Origin: UBA1195 sp045598025
GTDB taxonomy: Bacteria; Bacteroidota; Bacteroidia; Bacteroidales; WCHB1-69
Assembly: GCA_045598025.1 (NCBI GenBank)
Contig: JAZLLH010000035.1
Span: 1-33,157, forward strand
DNA length: 33,157 nt
Direction: 5' to 3'
Below, piece by piece: positions 23,464 through 31,282 of the stretch. Position numbers and translations under genes: made by a program. Every line of letters begins with the position of its first letter. Position 1 is the first letter of the stretch. Below the pieces are notes generated by a model, which was given only the letters and a program-made list of their open reading frames with translations, was not told where the DNA came from and searched no databases.

Positions 23464-26400
23464 CTATCGGATCAGTGTCACATTTCCCTTCATCAGGTTT
23501 TCCGATCCCCCTTTGCACCTCACCTCCAGATAATAGACATACACCCCCTGTTCGCAGGCTTTTCCCCGGAAGGTTCCGTCCCAGCCTCTGCTTTGCTCAG
23601 CCGTTTCAAACACCTTCTCTCCCCAACGGTCATAGACGGCAAAATACAGGCTTTCCACCAGAGGTCCCCGGACATACAGCACATCGTTCACTCCGTCTCC
23701 ATTGGGTGTAAAACTGTTGGGAACATACACATACGGGTTGTCACATACAACGTGGAGCACACGGATACCGACCGTATCGCTGCGAGCACAGCCGAAACTG
23801 TCCGTTACCGTCACGGTAAATACTATGGTATCCTTAGGGGAAGCTTCCACCGTACTCTCATCCGTTGTCCTCAGGCAATGAGCCGGTGCCCATTGGTAGT
23901 GGAAAGCATCTCCCAAATCGGTCACATGCAGCAGGGTTTTTTCATAATCATAAATGGTATAGGCATCTGCCCAGGCTTTGATGTCCTGCGGGAAAACGGA
24001 AGAGTCCTCTACCGAAAAAGTCAGGTAGCGGGTACAGCCATTGCCGTCCGTCACCAGGCATGAATGCGTTCCATAGCACAGATTTCCGACCGTTGCGGAC
24101 GTATCGTCTCCATCCCACAGATAGGTATAAGGAGGCATTCCACCACTGACCGAGACTTCGGCTTCCGCATTACATACTTCCCGGCAAGGCACCTTGGTAG
24201 CATCTATTTCACAAAGCAGGGAGTCGTATTGCGTCAGATGCAGCAGGGTATCCTTCTCGCATCCGCTGGAATCCATAATTTTCAAGTGATAACTTCCGGC
24301 CGGAATACGACTCAGAAGAGCCGTTCCTTCCACACCGTTCCAGAAATACCGGTACGGTTGGGAAGCACCGCTGACAAACACCTGGAAAAAACCATCCGAA
24401 TCGCCATGACAAAGAGGCGCTCTCCACAAGAGGCTGTCTATCCGCAAGGGTTCGGGTTCGGTGATTTTCGGAAACACGCGACGGGAACAGTGACGCGCAT
24501 CCTGAACCACTACATCATACACACCGGCACACAGGGAACGGACATACGCCGACTGATACCCGTTGCTCCAATGGTAAGTGTAAGGAGAAACCCCTTTCGG
24601 ATTCAGCAACAGAGATCCGTCACAAGAACCCGCGCAACGGGCATTCTCCACCTGATAGGATACAGAAAAACCGGAAGTATCCCTCACTTCCACGGCCAAA
24701 GTATCCCTGCACTGTCTGGCATCGCAGACAAAAAAGCGGTATTGTCCCGCACAGAGACCGGAAAGATAACGGGACGTATCGCCCGTTATCCAATGATAAT
24801 CATACGGAGGAACACCTCCCTCCAGATCCACAGAAACGTGGCCGTTGCAACGGCCGTCGCAGAACACCTGGAGATTCGAGTCCAGAATGGAGATGGAAAT
24901 TTTCTCCGGTTCCTGTATGACCGTATCTTTTTGAACTTCACATCCGAGAGAATCCGTCACTTTCAGACTGTACCGGCCCGCTGCCAGATTCTCCAAACGG
25001 GATGTCTGGACAGCGTTCGGAATCCATTGATAGGTATAGGGAGGAATGCCGGACAAGACACGGGCTTCCAGTACACCGTTCCGCTCCCCATGACATCGGA
25101 TGTGCTGTGCAAGCAACTGCAACTGCAGAAAATCCCCCTGAATTTTCACCGTATCCCTGAAACGGCATCCGTCATTGTTTTCCACCATGGCAGACAAAAG
25201 AATATCTCCGTCCACCCGTACACAGACCTTGCCTGCAGTATCTTCATATAACACTTTGTCCGATGGTTCCCAATGGAAATAAAGATTTCCTTTATTCACA
25301 CTGTCAAATACTTGTGCCTGCAGACAGACGGTATCTCCTCCACAGGCCTGAAAATCGTCCGGAAGCCGGATGCGGACTTGGGAGATGTCCACTTTTACAC
25401 TGTCCTTCAGACTGCAGTACGCATTCTGAAGCAGCACATGGTATATTCCCGGAACCCATTGGGCCAGAACCAGATCCGGAACGGAAACCGAAGCATTCAG
25501 CGTATCGGAAAAATCCGGTCGGACAGACCACACAAAACGGTCCCCACCTGTCCCGGATGCCTGAAGATGCAGCGTATCTCCCGCGCAGACCACCCGGTCG
25601 GGACCGGCATCCAGAGACACATCCACCACATGCACCCGGATGCGGAAAGTATCCACACACACACCATCGGTCAAAGTCAGATAATAGGTACGGCTGACGG
25701 TATCCGAAGCAATAGGATTTGAAATGGATGTGCTGCTCAAACCTTCAGAAGGAGTCCAGGAATAGGACATATCGGACGAGCTGGCGGGCTGTATGCCGAT
25801 TTGTACGAAATCACCCTTGCAGATGTACTTGTCCGGCAAAGTATCCAACGTATTGGAAAGGACAATCAGATCGCACTCCAGGGTATCGGAACCGTTGCAA
25901 CTGGCCGTATCTGTCACTATCAGACGGACGCGGTAGGTACCGGACGAATGGTACAGATGAATGGGCTCCCAGTCGTGGGAGAGGGTTCCGTCACCGAAAT
26001 CCCAGCATACGGATGTTGTCGAATCGGACACTACCCGGGAGAAATTTTCCGGTTTCAGGACATAGGGCGAGCAGACCACATTCGGCATGGTAAAGTCAGC
26101 CACTACCTCTTTCAGATTGAAATCGATCTTCACGACACCCAGATTGCAATTGTAGCTGTTATTCCGCGGGTTGGCCACGCCCGGAGTCACCGGAAGATCG
26201 TTGAAGCCTCCACAACTCGCACAGATGGCCTGATAGATGTATCCCTTGCGGTCAAACCGGCTGGTTCCCCCATCCACATGCTCGGAGGAGTAACGACCTC
26301 CGAAATAGGTTCCGAAGCGGATATTGGAAGCATCGGAATTAAGACTCAGAAAATAAAAATCGTTATCGTCGGTAAACACGCTGAAAGCATCCGACGAAAT

Positions 26401-28380
26401 AGGAAGCCCCCGTGTTCCGCAACGGGTGTATCCCACATGGGCATTGACCGAAGGAGAGCCCCATCCGGACACATACACCTGATGACACAAATCCACCATC
26501 AAAGCGGTGGGCGAAATATCCGGACCCGTATGGAAACCTGTACCGAATGCAGTGGACCAGATTACTTTTGACAAGGAAGAATTCAATTTGGTAATCACCT
26601 GTCCTCCATCCCAAATGTACCATTGGGCATTGACTACCCATGAGGAATCGGGCGCATCGGTCAGACTCAACAGAAACACATCTCCGTTTTGGTCCATTTT
26701 GATCAGATACGTTTGGTCATATCCCTCCTTTCCCATATAAGTCAAGGCTTTCAACTCGTTTCCATTGGTGGATATACAGGCAACGAAACCATCACTCACA
26801 CCTCCTCCGTAAGTTTTCTGCACAGCCGAAACCGAAACCGGCAAATGACGGGACCGGGTACCGCCGCACAGATACACGTTGTTCTCCTTGTCCAACACCA
26901 TGCTGTAAGCCGCATCGGAACTGTCTCCACCTATATAAGAGCACCATATCAGGTGTCGCAAATCATACGAAAACTTGGCAATGCAGCCGTCCTGACGGCC
27001 TCCTCCAAAACGGGATTGGAAAACGGAAGACGATGTAGGCAGGTCCGTGGAGGCCGTACTGGATACGATGTACACATTGCTGTAGGCATCCACCATGATT
27101 TCGCCCCGGACTTCATCGGCATAGTTTTTCCGAAGAGATACGTCCGTACTCAGACCGTCCGCGCCGTTTCCGCCGAAATAAGTAGAACCCGCCAATTTTT
27201 TTCCATCAGCACTGAATTTGCTGATGGCGATATCAATTCCTCCTACATAATAGATTACATTGGTCAGTATGAAAGTATCTGCCGACCAACAGAAAACGGT
27301 ATCGTACGCCATATCGGTTACCGGATAATTGCGGGAAGATGTGCTGGCTAACACATACAATTCATCGTTGTCGTTCACCACCAGACTGTGAGGTACCTCA
27401 CTACGACTTCCTCCCAAATAAGTGGAAAACAGGACAGAATTTCCCTCCCCTGAAAATTTGGTAATGGCAATATCGCAGGAACCACCGCCATAATCCATCT
27501 GATACGTACCTACAGTACAAGGGTAGCCGTTCTCAAATACCGCCCCACCGCCATACATATTCCCAAAGCGGTCATAGGTGGCTGTATAGCCCCAATTGTC
27601 GGCAAAAGAACCCGTATAGGAGCAGAACACAACCACGGGATCAATCACCAGCGGAAGCTCGTGATTGTAATCTCCGAGCCGGAAAGAGACCTCGTCTCCA
27701 TTGATGAGAAATCCGCATTTCACTTCCATCCGATGTCCCGACGCATCCAGCTGATAGGCATATGGTTTCAGTTCTACGACTTCGTATTTCCCTATTTTCA
27801 GCAACAGATTGTCTTTCTTCAAGGAAACACGTCTCGCGCCCTCATACCGCATGCGGATCTGCGCCGCATGAGCCCCGGGAGACACGTCAAACTCGTACTT
27901 GTACGATGACTGACTGAAATAGTATTTCAAATCAATACCTTCATACAATTGCATATAACAAAGTGTGTCATATAGAGGAACTCCGGCAGCCCAATGTCGG
28001 GGATCATTTCCCAAATAATAATTATGATATTCGGAATGGAGACCGCTTCCCTGTGGATGGCAAGAAGACAGCGCGCCCACAAAACGGACCCTGTAAGCAT
28101 ACATATCCACCATGGAAGTTGCCGGATGCTCCATGGGACCGGAAAATTTGCGTCCCATAATTTCTTCCACCTGCTCGCGGTCCTGCAGGGCAAAAGTGAC
28201 GGCATGCTGTTCGAAAAAGAGGGCACCTCCGCGAAATCCCGATTTGAAACGTATCACATCTTCCCATTGTCCGCGGTTTTCCACAAAAGCGGCTCCGCCA
28301 TGCGCATGAACGTGCTCTTCCGCACGAAGGGCGGAAAACATCATCAAGCAGCAGCACAATCCCAGAAAATGTTTACGCAT
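23464..28380 (-). CDS. Giant T9SS surface protein: beta-propeller (SBBP), PKD, five SprB-like repeats, type B sorting domain
   Basis: The protein has 1638 residues with an N-terminal signal peptide (about 1-20). Residues ~30-245 match the domain that opens many Bacteroidota SBBP proteins (FVENRGQW, ending PLVIDPVVVF). About 250-740 are SBBP beta-propeller-type repeats (VLFSTYLGG, LIWCSYIGG, VIWSTAFG and similar). A PKD domain contains WDFGDGT near residue 790. Ig-like segments follow (SYSWTPSEGLSS). From ~1090 to 1460 there are five SprB-like repeats, each with a Cys-rich start (CHGERNG, CDGRCNG, CAGSCDG, CHGDSDG, CREVCNA), a PPYTYxW core and a DxxGC end. The C-terminal ~85 residues (VPNSFTPNGDGVND, YDRWGEKVFE, GVYVYYLEV) are the gliding-motility-associated/type B T9SS signal. 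It is probably a cell-surface adhesin or gliding-type filament protein. It starts 42 bases after ddl and may share its transcript. Confidence 0.9.
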   Translation of the reverse strand: MRKHFLGLCCCLMMFSALRAEEHVHAHGGAAFVENRGQWEDVIRFKSGFRGGALFFEQHAVTFALQDREQVEEIMGRKFSGPMEHPATSMVDMYAYRVRFVGALSSCHPQGSGLHSEYHNYYLGNDPRHWAAGVPLYDTLCYMQLYEGIDLKYYFSQSSYKYEFDVSPGAHAAQIRMRYEGARRVSLKKDNLLLKIGKYEVVELKPYAYQLDASGHRMEVKCGFLINGDEVSFRLGDYNHELPLVIDPVVVFCSYTGSFADNWGYTATYDRFGNMYGGGAVFENGYPCTVGTYQMDYGGGSCDIAITKFSGEGNSVLFSTYLGGSRSEVPHSLVVNDNDELYVLASTSSRNYPVTDMAYDTVFCWSADTFILTNVIYYVGGIDIAISKFSADGKKLAGSTYFGGNGADGLSTDVSLRKNYADEVRGEIMVDAYSNVYIVSSTASTDLPTSSSVFQSRFGGGRQDGCIAKFSYDLRHLIWCSYIGGDSSDAAYSMVLDKENNVYLCGGTRSRHLPVSVSAVQKTYGGGVSDGFVACISTNGNELKALTYMGKEGYDQTYLIKMDQNGDVFLLSLTDAPDSSWVVNAQWYIWDGGQVITKLNSSLSKVIWSTAFGTGFHTGPDISPTALMVDLCHQVYVSGWGSPSVNAHVGYTRCGTRGLPISSDAFSVFTDDNDFYFLSLNSDASNIRFGTYFGGRYSSEHVDGGTSRFDRKGYIYQAICASCGGFNDLPVTPGVANPRNNSYNCNLGVVKIDFNLKEVVADFTMPNVVCSPYVLKPENFSRVVSDSTTSVCWDFGDGTLSHDWEPIHLYHSSGTYRVRLIVTDTASCNGSDTLECDLIVLSNTLDTLPDKYICKGDFVQIGIQPASSSDMSYSWTPSEGLSSTSISNPIASDTVSRTYYLTLTDGVCVDTFRIRVHVVDVSLDAGPDRVVCAGDTLHLQASGTGGDRFVWSVRPDFSDTLNASVSVPDLVLAQWVPGIYHVLLQNAYCSLKDSVKVDISQVRIRLPDDFQACGGDTVCLQAQVFDSVNKGNLYFHWEPSDKVLYEDTAGKVCVRVDGDILLSAMVENNDGCRFRDTVKIQGDFLQLQLLAQHIRCHGERNGVLEARVLSGIPPYTYQWIPNAVQTSRLENLAAGRYSLKVTDSLGCEVQKDTVIQEPEKISISILDSNLQVFCDGRCNGHVSVDLEGGVPPYDYHWITGDTSRYLSGLCAGQYRFFVCDARQCRDTLAVEVRDTSGFSVSYQVENARCAGSCDGSLLLNPKGVSPYTYHWSNGYQSAYVRSLCAGVYDVVVQDARHCSRRVFPKITEPEPLRIDSLLWRAPLCHGDSDGFFQVFVSGASQPYRYFWNGVEGTALLSRIPAGSYHLKIMDSSGCEKDTLLHLTQYDSLLCEIDATKVPCREVCNAEAEVSVSGGMPPYTYLWDGDDTSATVGNLCYGTHSCLVTDGNGCTRYLTFSVEDSSVFPQDIKAWADAYTIYDYEKTLLHVTDLGDAFHYQWAPAHCLRTTDESTVEASPKDTIVFTVTVTDSFGCARSDTVGIRVLHVVCDNPYVYVPNSFTPNGDGVNDVLYVRGPLVESLYFAVYDRWGEKVFETAEQSRGWDGTFRGKACEQGVYVYYLEVRCKGGSENLMKGNVTLIR

Positions 28381-28422
28381 GTCCGCCTCCTTTCATTTCT
28401 CATCTGCGCGATGAGAGATCTG

Positions 28423-29409
28423 TTATTTTTTTAAAATTTCCTCCAATAGCCTGGTGCACAAATCACCGAAATTCCAATTCCGATAAGCCAACTGCTTGGG
28501 AACAATACTTCCCGATGTTTGTCCCGGAATGGTATTTACTTCAATGAAATAGAGCCCACTCTCGTTGACAATGTAGTCAATGCGGACAATGCCGCTGCAG
28601 CCTAAGGCTTCGTATATACGCAAGGACTCCTCCTCGCAGTGTTGCTTCACTTCGGGAGACAGGTCGGCCGGCGTAATTTCGTCCGAAAGTCCGGGCTGGT
28701 ATTTGGCCTCGTAATCAAAAAAGTCTTTTTTGGGACAGATTTCCGTGATGGCGATTACCTGCGGACGGTGATCCGTCGCAACCACGCCGCACGCCAGTTC
28801 CCGTCCCTTGACAAAACGTTCCACCAACACTTCGTCATCATAACGGAAAGCTTCCTCCAAAGCCGCTTCCAAATCCTTTTCGTCATTTACCTTGGTCACT
28901 CCCACACTGGAGCCGGAACCGCAGGGTTTGACAAAGCAGGGAAGTCCCAAACGGGCCGTCAGGGCAGAAACATCGGCTTTTTCGTGGCGATACAGATGGA
29001 CGGAATCCGTCATTTTCACATTGAATGCCTGCAAATATTTGTTGCAGAGATTTTTATTGAATGTCAAAGCGGAGACATCGGCCTTGCATCCTACGTAGGG
29101 AACACCAAGCATGTCAAAATATCCCTGCAATTTGCCGTTTTCACCCGGTGTACCATGGATGGCGATGAAGGCGGCATCGAAACGGACGCGGCCCTGCGAC
29201 AAAGGCAGCGTAAAATCGTTCTTGTCTATTTCCACTTCTTCACCTTCCTCCGTACGGTAAGACCATGAATTGCCCCGCATCAGGATCAGATACACCTGAA
29301 AACGGGACTTATCCAACTGACGGTAAATGTTTTCCCCGCTCTGAACGGCGATTTCGTATTCTCCGGAATGACCTCCGGTAATTACTGCAACATTCGGTTT
29401 GTTTGTCAT
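28423..29409 (-). CDS. ddl: D-alanine--D-alanine ligase
   Basis: The 328-residue ATP-grasp enzyme makes the D-Ala-D-Ala end of the peptidoglycan stem. I chose the ATG at 29409 (MTNKPNVAVITGGHSGEYEIAV) because the family starts there; an in-frame ATG at 29454 would add 15 residues and run into hdrB. Landmarks are HGTPGENG, PYVGCKADVSALTFNK, PCGSGSSVGVTKV, EVLVERFVKGREL, IVRIDYIV and FIEVNTIPGQT. In many bacteria ddl sits inside the dcw cluster; here it lies upstream, separated from mraZ by the surface-protein gene. It starts 29 bases after hdrB. Confidence 0.96.
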   Translation of the reverse strand: MTNKPNVAVITGGHSGEYEIAVQSGENIYRQLDKSRFQVYLILMRGNSWSYRTEEGEEVEIDKNDFTLPLSQGRVRFDAAFIAIHGTPGENGKLQGYFDMLGVPYVGCKADVSALTFNKNLCNKYLQAFNVKMTDSVHLYRHEKADVSALTARLGLPCFVKPCGSGSSVGVTKVNDEKDLEAALEEAFRYDDEVLVERFVKGRELACGVVATDHRPQVIAITEICPKKDFFDYEAKYQPGLSDEITPADLSPEVKQHCEEESLRIYEALGCSGIVRIDYIVNESGLYFIEVNTIPGQTSGSIVPKQLAYRNWNFGDLCTRLLEEILKK

Positions 29410-29438
29410 TTTCTGTTCTTTTTTTTGTTTTGCACCCG

Positions 29439-30494
29439 TCAAACCAACAGACAACTCGGTTTTTCGGGAGGCGGAAGCACCCGGCCGTCCGCTGCGGCAT
29501 ATTTTCCTTTGGGATCGTAATCTACCCCTATTTTATCCAAAAGACTCTCACACTGCACCTGATGCAACTGCAAACCGATATCCCAGGGATCGTAACCCAT
29601 CAGCAGAGCGGCCAACTCCTCGTGCGACAACACGGGAATGCCCTTGCCTTCCTGATCGTAGGTTTTGTGTTCCATTTCCGAAATGGTATACTGCCAACGG
29701 TCCAAAAACATATTGCAGCCCGGACAGTTGGTCAGGATGAAATCCGGATGATAGGGTTCCATGGATTCCAGTTTTTTGTGCGTGTTGCTCACAGAATAGC
29801 CACGGTTGGCCTGCACCAGGTAGTTGCGGAAACCGAAACCGCAGCAGTGACGGCGTTCGGGGTAGTCCACTACCTCTCCTCCCCAGGATTCAATCAGCCC
29901 GGCCAGCACATAGGGAAATTCAGCTCCACCGACACCGAAAGCCGGAAACACCTTGGCATAATGGCAACCCACGTGCTCCACACCGCGCAAGGGACGGCCT
30001 GTCTGTTTGTCAACAAGCTGATATCTCATTTTCGATTTCAATTCGTTACGGAATTTATACAACACATCGGAAGGATGCGCAATGTTTTCCGGCACCTCAA
30101 ATTCCCTATGCGTCGCTTTATAGAGGTATTCACGGGTTTTCTCCAGAGTTTCAGGCTGGTGTTTCCAGGTTTCTGTCACTTCAATGAAAAGACCGAAGGA
30201 GGTGACACAGGAAGGGACAAAATTCCGGTAACCGGCCGCTGTCATCAGGGAGAACAGGCGTCCCATCACCGTGGCTGTCGTGTAGAATGGCACCACATCC
30301 GAATGATAGCCTATACCCGTACAGGTATGCTGGTTTTCATCATCGAAAATATCTTTTCCCAAATCATCCTTCATCATTTTCAGAAAAAGGTTTTCCGCTC
30401 CGGGATTGAAACTTTGGCGGATGCAGGAGCGGGCGAAAAAGAAGTGATCGTCCGCAATATCCTTTTGGTATTCGTTCCAGAATCGTTTCTGCAT
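29439..30494 (-). CDS. hdrB: Heterodisulfide reductase subunit B-like protein (CCG domains)
   Basis: The 351-residue protein has two CCG-type cysteine-rich domains, which in HdrB hold noncubane iron-sulfur clusters. The second is complete: VGCHYAKVFP, RRHCCGFGF and TNCPGCN. The first is eroded: Cys24, then TC (Cys58) instead of CC, and PSCVTS (Cys96) instead of CxxC, so only three of five cysteines remain. The partner HdrC is encoded 17 bases upstream. No HdrA (flavin subunit) gene is in the window. In Bacteroidota such pairs are thought to join cytoplasmic electron-transfer complexes; the substrate here is unknown, and methanogen-type CoM-CoB chemistry is not implied. Confidence 0.85.
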   Translation of the reverse strand: MQKRFWNEYQKDIADDHFFFARSCIRQSFNPGAENLFLKMMKDDLGKDIFDDENQHTCTGIGYHSDVVPFYTTATVMGRLFSLMTAAGYRNFVPSCVTSFGLFIEVTETWKHQPETLEKTREYLYKATHREFEVPENIAHPSDVLYKFRNELKSKMRYQLVDKQTGRPLRGVEHVGCHYAKVFPAFGVGGAEFPYVLAGLIESWGGEVVDYPERRHCCGFGFRNYLVQANRGYSVSNTHKKLESMEPYHPDFILTNCPGCNMFLDRWQYTISEMEHKTYDQEGKGIPVLSHEELAALLMGYDPWDIGLQLHQVQCESLLDKIGVDYDPKGKYAAADGRVLPPPEKPSCLLV

Positions 30495-30511
30495 GTTTTT
30501 CGTTTTTTGAA

Positions 30512-31207
30512 TTAATGAGAATGCTCACCGGAATCTTCGGTGAACACTTTTTCAAAATAACTTTCATCAAAGGAAAGGCCGTGCTCTTTAGCATATTTTT
30601 CGGAAGATTCCTCTATCTGACGGTAGAGGTCCATGCCGCCAGTGACTTCGAAAATGTCCCGAAGTTCCTTCAGATTGGTCTCATCGATGTCGCGGATGGC
30701 ACCGGCCCCTTTCTGATGGTATTTTGCTCCGAAACGGGGAGATACCTCTTTGATGTGCTCCAGATACCAATCCCACATCGGTCCCTGTTCGGGATGACGC
30801 TCGGATGTAACGATGTCCGGATGCACGCAGTATCCGCGTTCCAGAATATTCTTCCCTACCGTCTGTTCAATAGCGAACTGCTGACGGCCTTTTTCACTTT
30901 CTACAAAATATCCCATTTTCTGCGAATAGGTACGCAGCACGCTGATGACAATACCTGGAGCATTACCGCGTGGACAGCGCGTTTTGCAGGACATGCATTG
31001 TCCGCAATACCAGATGGTATCGCTCTTCAACAGTTTTTCAATTTCCTCATCCTGCTGCGATTGCACTATACTGCAGATGGCCCGGGGATCGTAATGATAG
31101 AATTCCGCCGCCGGACAGATAGCCGTACACATCCCGCAATTCATGCAGGCGCTAAGGGCTTCTTCCAAACGGAAATCCTCGTTCAGTTTATCGTATAAGG
31201 CTCCCAT
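30512..31207 (-). CDS. hdrC: Heterodisulfide reductase subunit C-like 4Fe-4S protein
   Basis: The 231-residue protein has two ferredoxin-type cluster motifs: CMNCGMCTAICP near residue 20 and CGQCMSCKTRCP near residue 68, each CxxCxxCxxxC. It resembles HdrC, which passes electrons to the CCG subunit HdrB encoded next. No membrane helices are visible, so the pair is probably cytoplasmic. It is the first gene behind a -7 promoter element at 31227-31234, and hdrC, hdrB, ddl and perhaps the surface-protein gene likely share a transcript. Confidence 0.87.
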   Translation of the reverse strand: MGALYDKLNEDFRLEEALSACMNCGMCTAICPAAEFYHYDPRAICSIVQSQQDEEIEKLLKSDTIWYCGQCMSCKTRCPRGNAPGIVISVLRTYSQKMGYFVESEKGRQQFAIEQTVGKNILERGYCVHPDIVTSERHPEQGPMWDWYLEHIKEVSPRFGAKYHQKGAGAIRDIDETNLKELRDIFEVTGGMDLYRQIEESSEKYAKEHGLSFDESYFEKVFTEDSGEHSH

Positions 31208-31226
31208 ACCAGTTTTTTTAAAATGG

Positions 31227-31234
31227 CAAAAGTA
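31227..31234 (-). promoter_or_regulatory. -7 promoter element for hdrC-hdrB-ddl
   Basis: On the minus strand the bases read TACTTTTG in GTACTTTTGCC, 19 bases before the hdrC ATG and inside the 75-base gap after the M3 peptidase gene. No clear -33 TTTG is visible. Confidence 0.65.
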
Positions 31235-31282
31235 CTAAAAAACGCCATACACTCCGGAAGGAATCGAAAATTATTTTCCTCT

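Noticed and set aside
29410..29454. Longer ddl start giving 15 extra N-terminal residues
   Set aside because: The added residues do not resemble Ddl and the start lies inside hdrB; the internal ATG matches the family start.
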